Part shown: piece after piece, positions 13,114-20,745 of the stretch
Layout: each line of letters opens with the position of its first letter
Position numbering within the stretch: position 1 is the first letter of the stretch
Assembly: GCF_000743715.1 (NCBI RefSeq)
Contig: NZ_JQEY01000001.1
Coordinates: 701,665 to 765,664 of the forward strand
Length of the DNA: 64,000 nucleotides
Direction of reading: 5' to 3'
DNA from: Palleronia rufa
Lineage (GTDB): Bacteria; Pseudomonadota; Alphaproteobacteria; Rhodobacterales; Rhodobacteraceae
Notes under the pieces: model-generated
Databases searched by the model: none
The model's input: only the letters and a program-made list of their open reading frames with translations
What the model was told of the DNA's origin: nothing
Program-made: the position numbers and the translations under genes

Positions 13114-13595
13114 TTAGCTCACTTCCCATGCCTTTCGCTCGAAGGCGATGGGGCTTTGGAAGCCGAGCGACGAGTGCCGCCTGACGGCGTTATCGAACCC
13201 GTCGATATATCCGGCCACGGCGTTTGCGGCCTGGTGGCTGGATTGCCATGCGACCGGCCAGTTCGGCTCCGACTTGATGGTCTTGAAGAACGGTTCGACC
13301 ATCGCATTGTCCCAGCCGTTCCCCCGCGCGCTCATCCATCGACGGCAGGCGATTGCAGGCATTCGCGGGCAATTGCCGAGTGGGAGATCAGGAGGCCGCG
13401 CTGTCGAAGTTCCGCCCGATAGTTCACAGAGCAGTAGTGCGACCCGCGGCCGCAATGATGGACCGGCCCCGGCGCGGGGTTCCGGGCCACCAGAGCACGG
13501 CGCAGGGCCTCTATGGCCAGGTCGCGCTTCAACCGGTCTTTCCTCGCCCGGCCAATAACGCGCCGGGAAGAGAGAGTCAGAGCGATGGCAAGCCG
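13114..13595 (-). pseudogene. Remnant of IS3-family transposase (OrfB, DDE integrase core)
   Basis: Two frames on the minus strand together match the C-terminal half of an IS3-type OrfB. The upstream part (about 13595 to 13332) contains SSRRVIG, KRDLAIEALRRALVARNPAPG and a degraded HHCGRGSHYCS. The downstream part (13455 to 13114) contains SARGNGWDNAMVE, FFKTIKSE and RRHSSLGFQSPIAFE. Between them about 45 bases are inserted after RGLLIS and the frame changes. The middle catalytic Asp of the usual HSDRGSQY motif is replaced by Gly, so the element is dead. No OrfA and no terminal inverted repeats were found. It marks an old insertion between acnA and the ccm region. Confidence 0.8.
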
Positions 13596-13661
13596 CGCTT
13601 CTTCATGCCGAAACGCCGGCGTCGGCCTGTTTCCGCTTTTCATAGAATACTTCATGATTTC

Positions 13662-14099
13662 TCAGTCGCGGCGCTCCGCAAAATCCGGGCAGTCCAGGTC
13701 ATTGACGCAGGCCGAGAAGAACTGAGGCTTATGGAGGCAACCCCTGCGGCGCTGCCATGAAAAGAGCGGCGCCGATCCGACCTTCGTGCCCAGATATTCC
13801 TTCGACAGGTTTTGCAAACCGCCGTGCTCGTTGAGATATGCGCTGTTGAACAGATCAAGCGGCGCGACCCGCGGATCGACATCGAGGCGATAGACATATC
13901 CGTTAGGTCTGCCTTTGCAGTCTTTGGTCCGCTGATGCGCAGCTTTCATGGTGAACTCGTCCGGACGCGCGAGGAACCGCGTACCGCAGCAGCCGCAGGC
14001 CGGCCCGCCGAGAACGCCGATGTAGTTGCTCAGCCTGGAGATCGCGGCGTCGAGATGAACCCGAAACAGGATCGAAAATCCGCGGTCCCAAGATTTCTT
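13662..14099 (-). pseudogene. Unrecognised ORF remnant (no start codon)
   Basis: A 145-codon open stretch on the minus strand reads coherently, with Cys-rich CGCCGTRFLARPDEF, then KAAHQRTKDC, GYVYRLDVDPRVAPLDLF and LNEHGGLQNLSKEYLGT. No ATG, GTG or TTG occurs before codon 51 (ATG at 13949), and a stop lies directly upstream, so it looks like the 3' part of a decayed gene. Base composition is less GC-rich than the neighbours and it abuts the IS3 remnant, consistent with acquired and degraded DNA. I recognise no family. The Cys pattern could be a metal site but this is only a guess. Confidence 0.3.
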
Positions 14100-14382
14100 C
14101 TACTTCGCATCTGACAGGGAGGCTGCGAGGAAAATCCTCGCAAATCCGGTCCGCACAACCGAGCCTGCGGGCCTCTGAAAATCACGGAAAATGAATGACC
14201 TGCCGCGGCGAGCGTCGGCTGGTCCCACTACGCGGAATGTGTCAGCCACCGTGCGGGTTTTCTGTCCTGATGTCGGCAGAGCACGTTCACTTGTCCTTAA
14301 CCGGCAGCGTGCATCTTGAGGGGGCTGAGGGCGAGCTCTGCGCGGCGTCCACGTATCGAAACCGAAGAGATAAGGGACGACC
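14100..14382. other. Intergenic region upstream of the TM2 gene
   Basis: About 280 bases with no supported reading frame; overlapping short frames on both strands read as low-complexity shadows. It ends with an AAGGGA ribosome site 6 bases before the TM2 gene at 14383. Confidence 0.4.
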
Positions 14383-14724
14383 ATGGCTGCCACCACCGAA
14401 GAGAAGATGCTGATAGAGCAAAGGATCACGAACGAGTCCAAGTCCGCGGGCGTCGCCTATCTGCTTTTGATTTTCCTGGGCTTTTTCGGCGTCCATCGCT
14501 TCTATCTGGGCCGCACCGGGAGCGGCGCGACACAGCTTGTCCTGTTCATCGTCGGACTGGCGACGATCGTACTGGGCGTTGGCGTGATAGCGGTGGCGAT
14601 CGTCGGCATCTGGGTCTTCGTGGACATGTTCCTGATCCCGGGGATGGTCTCATTCGACCGAGAGCGCCTTCGCTACCGGCTGACAGAGGCGGTCAACGGC
14701 ACGAACCTGTCATCGCCGGTCTAG
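14383..14724 (+). CDS. TM2-domain membrane protein
   Basis: A 113-aa integral membrane protein. A basic/polar N-terminus is followed by hydrophobic segment 1 (AYLLLIFLGFFGVHRFYLG), the signature GVHRFYLGRTGSGATQL linker, and a long second hydrophobic region ending at VDMFLIPGMV. This is the TM2 domain layout; molecular function in bacteria is unknown. Its stop shares the four bases CTAG with the stop of the convergent ccmG gene, so the two genes overlap by 4 bp. Confidence 0.85.
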   Translation: MAATTEEKMLIEQRITNESKSAGVAYLLLIFLGFFGVHRFYLGRTGSGATQLVLFIVGLATIVLGVGVIAVAIVGIWVFVDMFLIPGMVSFDRERLRYRLTEAVNGTNLSSPV

Positions 14725-15263
14725 TCCCGCCCGGAGGCCTCGAGAGCGGGGCGGATCGTGCCCTCCAGCGTCCGCTCCGTCACCGGGCCGGCGACCCGGG
14801 CAACGATCCGGCCATCGCCGTCCACCACGAAGGTTTCGGGCAGGCCGAACACGCCCCAGTCGCGCGCGGTGCGCCCGTCGGGGTCCGCGGCGACGGCCGC
14901 GTAGAAATTGCCCAGTTCCGCAAGGAAGCCCATGGCCTTGTCGGGTTGGTCCTTGAAGTTCACCCCGTAGATCGGAATGCCGGTTTCCTCTGTCAGTGCC
15001 GCAAGGTTGGGATGCTCCACGCGGCAGGGGGTGCACCAGCTGGCCCAGAAATTCACCAGCTTCATCCCCGGCGCGGTCAGATCCTCATCTCGCAGGGGAC
15101 GCAGATCGGCCAGCGGTTCAAGGGTGAGAGCCGGGGCCGCTTGCCCCACGAGGGTCGGCGGTGGGGCGTTCGGATCCTCCCGCCGCGATCCGGCGTAGAA
15201 AATAGCCGCCAGGACCGCGACACCCGCGAGCGACATCAGCGCACTGCGCGGCAGACTAGCCAT
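14721..15263 (-). CDS. ccmG: Thiol:disulfide oxidoreductase CcmG/DsbE (HelX)
   Basis: Membrane-anchored periplasmic thioredoxin-like protein that reduces apocytochrome c or CcmH cysteines during cytochrome c maturation. The 180-aa product has one N-terminal membrane anchor, then a thioredoxin fold with active site Cys77-Thr-Pro-Cys80 (FWASWCTPCRVEHP) and the cis-Pro region FGLPETFVVDGDG. It overlaps ccmD by 8 bases and is the last gene of the ccmC-ccmD-ccmG set. Its 3' end overlaps the TM2 gene by CTAG. Confidence 0.93.
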   Translation of the reverse strand: MASLPRSALMSLAGVAVLAAIFYAGSRREDPNAPPPTLVGQAAPALTLEPLADLRPLRDEDLTAPGMKLVNFWASWCTPCRVEHPNLAALTEETGIPIYGVNFKDQPDKAMGFLAELGNFYAAVAADPDGRTARDWGVFGLPETFVVDGDGRIVARVAGPVTERTLEGTIRPALEASGRD

Positions 15264-15402
15264 TCCGGCGCTCCGCCCGGTCGAGCGCCCGGGCCATGCG
15301 TCGCGCCCGGAGCAGCGAAAGAACCACGATCCCGGCCAGCAGGACAGCGGACAGGCCATAGGCCAGCCCGACCTCCAGCGCGTATTTTCCAAGATCAGGC
15401 AT
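15256..15402 (-). CDS. ccmD: Heme exporter protein CcmD
   Basis: A 48-aa protein with one central transmembrane helix (LAYGLSAVLLAGIVVLSLL) and a basic C-terminus (RARRMARALDRAERR), the CcmD pattern. CcmD helps release heme-loaded CcmE from the CcmABC complex. It starts 8 bases inside the end of ccmC and ends 8 bases inside ccmG. Much longer upstream reading of this frame has no support. Confidence 0.88.
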   Translation of the reverse strand: MPDLGKYALEVGLAYGLSAVLLAGIVVLSLLRARRMARALDRAERRNG

Positions 15403-16129
15403 CGGCCATCCTTTCTCGCAGGCGCAGGGCGTGAAGCCGGCGGGCGCGGATTTCGGTCCGGGTCCTGAGCAGCACCAGCGCAACGAAGAGTGCGGCGAAC
15501 CCTGCGATGGAGACCAGCAGCGGATAGTAGAAGACATCCGCGACGTTCTCCTCGGCATCCAGGGACAGCGATGCCCCCTGGTGCAGACCCTGGTTCCAGA
15601 AATTCACCGCATAGCGCGACAGCACCGCGAAGACCGACCCGACAAGGCACAGGACCGACGTCAAGTCGGCCGCCGTATCGGGATCCTCTATCGCCTCCCA
15701 GAGCGCCATGTAGCCGAGGTAGAACAGGAACAGGATCAGGAACGACGTGAGCCGCGGATCCCAGGCCCACCAGGTGCCCCACATGGGCTGGCCCCAGACC
15801 GCTCCGGTAACCAGCGCGATAAGCGTCATGGTCACGCCCACCGGTGCCGCCGCCCGCGCCGCCAGGGCAGAGACATGGTGCCGCCGCACGAGCCAGATGA
15901 GCGACGCGACCAGCATCATCAGCCACGCGTTGATCGCCATCAGCGCCGAGGGTACGTGGAGATAGATGATCTTGACCGTCGCCCCCTGCCGGTAGTCGTC
16001 GGGCGTGAAGAAGAACCCCCAGACCAGGCCGACGACCAGAAAGACCGCCGCGATCGCGCCCAACGCGGGAACGAGCGGACGCGTCGTGGACATGAAGCGG
16101 GTCGGGTTGGCGTAGGTCCAGAGTGACAT
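15395..16129 (-). CDS. ccmC: Heme exporter protein CcmC
   Basis: Multi-spanning inner-membrane protein that delivers heme to CcmE. The 244-aa product has about six hydrophobic segments and the tryptophan-rich heme-handling motif WGTWWAWDPRLTS. Start ATG at 16129 was chosen because it gives the usual MSLWTYANPTRF N-terminus; a GTG at 16285 is in frame but unsupported. It begins the ccmCDG operon. In Rhodobacter relatives ccmA and ccmB normally stand upstream of ccmC; here a divergent Hint gene occupies that place. Confidence 0.94.
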   Translation of the reverse strand: MSLWTYANPTRFMSTTRPLVPALGAIAAVFLVVGLVWGFFFTPDDYRQGATVKIIYLHVPSALMAINAWLMMLVASLIWLVRRHHVSALAARAAAPVGVTMTLIALVTGAVWGQPMWGTWWAWDPRLTSFLILFLFYLGYMALWEAIEDPDTAADLTSVLCLVGSVFAVLSRYAVNFWNQGLHQGASLSLDAEENVADVFYYPLLVSIAGFAALFVALVLLRTRTEIRARRLHALRLRERMADA

Positions 16130-16341
16130 GCGGCCGGAGTACCCTCTGGAGCGCGGGTCAACAAGTGCAACCGGATCACAACCGCTTTCCGTGTTTATGC
16201 TTCGTTTATCATGTGTTCTTTTTTTCGGCCTAGGTGCGCGGTTCTTAAACCTACTGAAATCAACCTGCCCGATACCTCCGGACACAGCAGCGGGGACGAC
16301 GCCTGGCCGACAGGCCGCAGAGACAGCATCGAGGGTAATTG

Positions 16342-17478
16342 ATGGCCTATTTTTCGCACAACCTGCTTTATCTCGGCAAGCTGGAGATCATCGACAGCAA
16401 CGAGTCCGCGGGCCATCAGAACGGTGAGAACCTCGCCCCGCTGACCGACAAGACCTATGCCTCCGGGCTTCGGGTCGTCGATGTCGTGGCGAACGACAAG
16501 AACGGCAACAACGTGCTGGATGAGGATACGACCTACTACAGCGACGGTCGGATATACCGCACCAATTCGGAGACGCTGCAATACGATCTGGGCCACGGCC
16601 CGGTTACCTCGGTCCTTGACTATACGGCGCTGGTGAGCGTCACCATTTCCATGCGCGACGGGACCCAGAAGACGGTGTCGCTGGTGGTGTCGCAGCTGCA
16701 GAACGGCGACACCTTTCTGGGAGAGCCAAGCAGCGCGCCATCGTCGCTGGACAATCTCAACATCTCGTCCATTCGCATCAACCGCGTGACCAACCAGGCG
16801 TCCAATGGCGACACGCTGCCGGTGTCGCGGATCGTCAACACCAGCACCGTCTGCTTTACCGCCGGAACGCTGATCGCCACGCCGGCCGGAGAGGTTCCGG
16901 TCGAGGACCTCATGCCGGGCGATCTTGTCGCCACGGCGGATGCACCGGCCCGACGGATCGTCTGGCGCGGGGGCATGACGCTTGGCAAGCTGGACCTGGC
17001 GCGCGCCCCGAATCTGCGCCCGATCCGCGTCGGCGCCGGCGCACTGGGACCCGGCATCCCGGCGCGGGACCTGGTGGTGTCGCCCCAGCACAGGATCGTG
17101 GTCCGCTCCGCGATCGCGCAGCGGATGTTCGGCACGGCAGAGGTCCTGGTGGCCGCCCGCAAGCTTCTGGACCTGCCCGGCGTAACTGTGGACACGGCGT
17201 GCACATTTGTACGCTATGTGCACATCCTGTGCGATACGCATCAGATTGTCGAAGCGAACGGCGCCGGGTCGGAGACACTCTATCTCGGCCCGGCCGCGCT
17301 CGCCGCGCTGCCGCGGGAGTCGGTCGATGAAATCGCCGCGCTCTTCCCGGCCATTCGGCAGCCCGGCTTCCTGCCCGTCCCGGCCCGTACGATCGTCGCG
17401 AAAAAGGCGCTGGTGCGACAGCTCGTCCTGCGCCATCTGCGCAACGGCCGCAGCCTGTCCGGGCGGGCCGCTGCGTAA
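16342..17478 (+). CDS. Hint-domain protein (Hedgehog/intein-type autoprocessing module)
   Basis: A 378-aa protein. Residues 1-165 form a non-repetitive N-terminal region rich in Asp, Asn, Ser and Thr. At Cys171 a Hint_2 module begins (CFTAGTLIATPAGEVPVEDLMPGD), with the conserved VSPQHRIV His segment and the C-terminal RQLVLRHLRNGRSL tail found in Rhodobacterales Hint proteins. Hint folds perform N-S acyl shift and self-cleavage at the first Cys, but the usual C-terminal His-Asn of inteins is not seen, so cleavage rather than splicing is expected. ATG 16342 follows GAGGG. No signal peptide is visible; export might use an RTX-like type I route. Function unknown. Confidence 0.8.
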   Translation: MAYFSHNLLYLGKLEIIDSNESAGHQNGENLAPLTDKTYASGLRVVDVVANDKNGNNVLDEDTTYYSDGRIYRTNSETLQYDLGHGPVTSVLDYTALVSVTISMRDGTQKTVSLVVSQLQNGDTFLGEPSSAPSSLDNLNISSIRINRVTNQASNGDTLPVSRIVNTSTVCFTAGTLIATPAGEVPVEDLMPGDLVATADAPARRIVWRGGMTLGKLDLARAPNLRPIRVGAGALGPGIPARDLVVSPQHRIVVRSAIAQRMFGTAEVLVAARKLLDLPGVTVDTACTFVRYVHILCDTHQIVEANGAGSETLYLGPAALAALPRESVDEIAALFPAIRQPGFLPVPARTIVAKKALVRQLVLRHLRNGRSLSGRAAA

Positions 17479-17779
17479 GGCGGCCGCATCGTGGGACCGT
17501 CCCGATATCGATCTCCGACATGCATGGGACGTGCGCGCCGCCCGGCCAAGGCCCCCGGCTACGCAGGACCGCACCGGCAAGCCGATCGCCCGTGCCGGAT
17601 CGCGCCGCCCGTCCGTCCGGTTGCCGCCCGTCCGGCGGGCATCTTCCCCCGCTCCGGAATGCCCGGTTTGCTGATCCGGTCCCGCGGACGCCGGAAGGAT
17701 CCTTTCCGGCGCCGCAACGGACGTACGCAACGTGTCGTTGACCGTTGTAGCTGGGACAGGCGCGGCCTATCTCAGTCGC
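17479..17779. other. Intergenic region with one hairpin
   Basis: About 300 bases between the Hint and DUF502 genes. Open frames here are Arg/Pro-rich and unconvincing. An 8-bp inverted repeat (CGCCGGAA with TTCCGGCG, 17689-17711, 7-base loop) is present but has no following T-run, so a terminator role is weak. A GTG at 17732 could extend the downstream gene. Confidence 0.35.
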
Positions 17780-18475
17780 ATGAGCGCGAAACCGATCCCA
17801 GACTCCCGCCGGCGCCGCCCCGCCTTCGCACGCCTGCGTGCGAATTTCCTGACCGGGCTGGTGGTGATCGCGCCGATCGGACTCACCATCTGGCTGATCT
17901 GGGCGGTGATCGGCTGGGTCGACGGATTCGTCCTCCCCTTCGTGCCGAACCGCTTCAAGCCGGAACAGTATATCGGCATCAACCTGCGGGGCGTCGGTGT
18001 CATCTTCTTTTTCGTCTTCACCGTGCTCGTCGGCTGGGTGGCCAAGGGCTACATCGGCCGCGCGATCCTGCGGCTGGGCGAGAACGTCGTGAACCGAACG
18101 CCCATCGTGCGGTCGGTCTATTCGGGTCTGAAGCAGATCGCCGAGACGGTCTTTGCCCAGTCCGACAGCAACTTCGACACCGCGGTCCTGATCGAATACC
18201 CGCGCAAGGGGATCTGGGCCATCGCCTTCGTCTCGACCGATGCCAAGGGAGAGATCGCCGGCGCGATCCCGGCCAGTGAGGACAAGGCCGCGGTGTTCCT
18301 GCCGACGACGCCCAACCCGACGTCGGGTTTCCTGCTCTTCGTGCCCCGCTCGGAACTGATCGAGCTGGAGATGAGCGTAGAGGACGCGGCCAAGCTGGTG
18401 ATCTCGGCCGGGCTGGTCTATCCGAATGCCAAGGATCCCGCGCAACCGCAATCGGGCAGGATCGCCGCGGAATAG
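17780..18475 (+). CDS. DUF502-family membrane protein
   Basis: A 231-aa protein with a basic N-terminus, two hydrophobic segments (FLTGLVVIAPIGLTIWLIW and GVGVIFFFVFTVLVGWVA) and the DUF502 core (NRTPIVRSVYSGLKQIAET ... PNPTSGFLLFVP). DUF502 proteins are conserved inner-membrane proteins of unknown function. ATG 17780 is preferred; a GTG at 17732 would add 16 residues. It converges on the patatin gene with 6 bases between stops. Confidence 0.84.
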   Translation: MSAKPIPDSRRRRPAFARLRANFLTGLVVIAPIGLTIWLIWAVIGWVDGFVLPFVPNRFKPEQYIGINLRGVGVIFFFVFTVLVGWVAKGYIGRAILRLGENVVNRTPIVRSVYSGLKQIAETVFAQSDSNFDTAVLIEYPRKGIWAIAFVSTDAKGEIAGAIPASEDKAAVFLPTTPNPTSGFLLFVPRSELIELEMSVEDAAKLVISAGLVYPNAKDPAQPQSGRIAAE

Positions 18476-18481
18476 GGCGGT

Positions 18482-19504
18482 TCAGTCGTACATCTCTGCC
18501 AGATCGACGGTCGAACGCTTGCCGACATCGGCCAGATGGGTCTCCAGAAACCGTTCCGCCGCGCGGCGCCCGGCCTGGAACAGGCGCTCCACGATGATTG
18601 CCGACGGCACCAGCTTGGTCGCCACCGACAGGTCCCGCATGAGGTCGTCATCGGCGATCATGTGGACCAGGATATAGGCCATGGCGCCCTTCTCGACCTT
18701 GCCGCTTTCGATCAGCCGCTGCACGAAACGGATCGCGCGCAGGTCGCGAAAGAGCGACGCGTTGAAACTGATCTCATTGATGCGGTTCTGTATTTCCTGC
18801 GCCGAGTACGGCAGGTCGTCGCGTACAAGCGGGTTGATGTTCACAATGGCGATGTCGTTGGGCAGATGATCCTGATAGAGCGGGAACAGCGCCGGATTGC
18901 CGGTGTAACCCCCGTCCCAATAGGCCTCTCCGTCGATCTCCACGGCCTGGAACAGGGTCGGAAGACAGGCAGAGGCCATGAGCGAGTCGGGCGAAATCTC
19001 ATCTCCGGTGAAGATGCGGATCTTGCCGGTGCGGACGTTGGTCGCGCAGACATAGAGATCCGGACCCGGAGAAGAGCAGACGCGCTCGAACGGCAGGTCC
19101 GCCAGGATCGGCGCCAGCGGATTGCGGTAGAACGGACCCATCGCATAGGGCGAGGTCGATCGGGACACGAAATCCCCCCACGCATAGGCCGAGGAATATT
19201 CGATCACGCGCGAAATCTCGGCCGTGGCGGGCGCGAAGGGCGACAGCCAGGTGGCGATCTTGAGATCCCTCAGCCCCAGGATGCGCGCCCACATATGGGC
19301 CAGAAGCGCCTTTGCCTCCGCCGGTCCGCCGGTGGCAAGGCCGGCCTTGAGGGCGGCGCCGTTCAGCGCGCCCGCGGATGTGCCGGAGATGCCCGCGATC
19401 TCGATCTCATCGCTGTCGAGAAGCCGGTCGAGGACGCCCCAGGTAAAGGCGCCGTGGGCTCCGCCGCCCTGAAGCGCCAGGTTGATCCGTTTCGGTGCGG
19501 CCAT
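18482..19504 (-). CDS. Patatin-like phospholipase
   Basis: A 340-aa serine hydrolase with the patatin Ser-Asp dyad: oxyanion loop GGGAHG (residues 13-18), nucleophile Ser43 in GTSAG and Asp197 in WDGGY. It acts on acyl esters of lipids; in PHB-producing alphaproteobacteria relatives sit beside bdhA and are annotated as patatin or PHB-related lipases. It lies 78 bases downstream of the 3-hydroxybutyrate dehydrogenase gene on the same strand, suggesting co-transcription and a role in polyester or lipid turnover. No signal peptide is seen, so it is probably cytosolic. Confidence 0.88.
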   Translation of the reverse strand: MAAPKRINLALQGGGAHGAFTWGVLDRLLDSDEIEIAGISGTSAGALNGAALKAGLATGGPAEAKALLAHMWARILGLRDLKIATWLSPFAPATAEISRVIEYSSAYAWGDFVSRSTSPYAMGPFYRNPLAPILADLPFERVCSSPGPDLYVCATNVRTGKIRIFTGDEISPDSLMASACLPTLFQAVEIDGEAYWDGGYTGNPALFPLYQDHLPNDIAIVNINPLVRDDLPYSAQEIQNRINEISFNASLFRDLRAIRFVQRLIESGKVEKGAMAYILVHMIADDDLMRDLSVATKLVPSAIIVERLFQAGRRAAERFLETHLADVGKRSTVDLAEMYD

Positions 19505-19582
19505 GGGGAGGTCCTCCTGTCGATGCGGTCCGCCACGCCCGTAGCGCAGCGCGGCCGCGCAGGCTATCCCCGTCGCCTGCGG

Positions 19583-20356
19583 TCAGCGCGCCGTCCAGCC
19601 GCCGTCCACGCTGATCGTCGTACCGGTGATCTGCGCCGCCGCATCGGAGCACAGGAACGTCGCCACGCCGCCGATTTGCTCGACGGTGGCGAATTCCTTG
19701 GACGGCTGCCGCGCCAGGATGACCTCCTTGATCGCCGTTTCCCGGTCCATGTCGTATTTCTTCATGGTGTCGGGGATCTGGTCCTCGACCAGCGGGGTCA
19801 TGACATAGCCGGGGCAGATCGCGTTGCAGGTGATCGGATCCTCGGCCGTCTCCAGCGCGATCACCTTGGACAACCCCACCACACCGTGCTTGGCCGCGAC
19901 ATAGGCGGATTTGTAGGGCGATGCCCGCAGACCGTGGGCAGAGGCCAGGTTGATGATCCGCCCCCAGCCGTTGGCGCGCATCATCGGAACGGCCACGGCC
20001 GCGGTGTGGAACGCTGAACTCAGCATGATCGCGATGATCGCGTCCCATTTCTCGACCGGGAATTCCTCGATCGCAGAGACGTGCTGGATCCCGGCGTTGT
20101 TCATGAGGATGTCGCAGCGGCCGGACGTCTCGATCAAGGCCCGCGCCTCGTCGCCCTTGCTCAGGTCCGCCTTGATGTACCGCGCCTCCACCCCGTACCG
20201 GCTGGCCAGATCTTCTGCCAGCCTATGGTCCTCGTCGCGGTCGGTGAAGGAATTCAGCACCACATTCGCCCCGGCCTTCGCCAGTTCCGTCGCCACGCCC
20301 AGTCCGATACCGGAATTCGACCCCGTGACGACCGCCGTCTTGCCCTTCAGATCCAT
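19583..20356 (-). CDS. bdhA: 3-hydroxybutyrate dehydrogenase
   Basis: Short-chain dehydrogenase (257 aa) that oxidises D-3-hydroxybutyrate to acetoacetate with NAD+. It has the TGSNSGIG nucleotide-binding loop, NNAGIQH, catalytic Ser139, Tyr152 and Lys156 (AYVAAKHG), and the CPGYVMTPLVEDQIPD segment characteristic of BdhA. ATG 20356 has an AAGGAG site at good spacing; an in-frame codon at 20416 is unlikely. With the downstream patatin gene it fits breakdown of polyhydroxybutyrate or ketone-body use. Confidence 0.92.
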   Translation of the reverse strand: MDLKGKTAVVTGSNSGIGLGVATELAKAGANVVLNSFTDRDEDHRLAEDLASRYGVEARYIKADLSKGDEARALIETSGRCDILMNNAGIQHVSAIEEFPVEKWDAIIAIMLSSAFHTAAVAVPMMRANGWGRIINLASAHGLRASPYKSAYVAAKHGVVGLSKVIALETAEDPITCNAICPGYVMTPLVEDQIPDTMKKYDMDRETAIKEVILARQPSKEFATVEQIGGVATFLCSDAAAQITGTTISVDGGWTAR

Positions 20357-20562
20357 CCTTGCGCTCCTTGGGATGATGTCGCGGGCGACACTGGCCCGTC
20401 TCAAAGAGGAGTGCAAACGGACCGCTTCGGGGTCCGTTAACCAGTTTCACGACACCGTGATTCGCGAGTCGTTTCCGGCGGTTGCGCGGCGACCCGGCAT
20501 CGGGGACGGTCGCAACCACGCTCGAATCGTCTTGTTTTACGGGGGACCGGCAGAAACCCGCC

Positions 20563-20591
20563 AAAAAAAACGCCCGCACAAGGCGGGCGTT
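20563..20591 (-). terminator. Rho-independent terminator, minus strand
   Basis: Stem of 9 bp with loop 20578-20582, followed on the minus strand by eight T residues. It is oriented toward bdhA but lies upstream of it, so it either ends the putative small RNA or insulates bdhA from transcription coming from the right. Confidence 0.75.
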
Positions 20592-20640
20592 AAGTCATTG
20601 AGGCAGGTTTCATACAGGCAAGAAACCTATCGAGCAGTGC
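20563..20640 (-). ncRNA. Putative orphan small RNA with two stem-loops
   Basis: On the minus strand a stretch of about 78 bases contains a 7-bp stem-loop (AGGTTTC/GAAACCT, 20605-20628, 10-base loop) followed by a perfect 9-bp stem (20569-20577 with 20583-20591) and an 8-base T-run, a textbook intrinsic terminator. No minus-strand gene lies upstream that would need it. A possible promoter precedes it: TTGCTT (20667-20672) and TATGTA (20645-20650) with 16-base spacing. This arrangement is what an independently transcribed trans-acting small RNA looks like. The family is not recognised. Confidence 0.45.
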
Positions 20641-20745
20641 GTCCTACATACTCCGATTCCATGAGGAAGCAAATCTAAAAGTTTGAATACGCATGGTTCC
20701 GGCCTTACGCTGCACGTCAAAAGCACCAACAATGAGCAGCAAACC

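Noticed and set aside
16852-17478. Splicing intein
   Set aside because: The Hint module begins with Cys but no C-terminal His-Asn plus nucleophile and no flanking C-extein is visible; the protein ends with the Hint tail typical of Rhodobacterales Hint_2 proteins.
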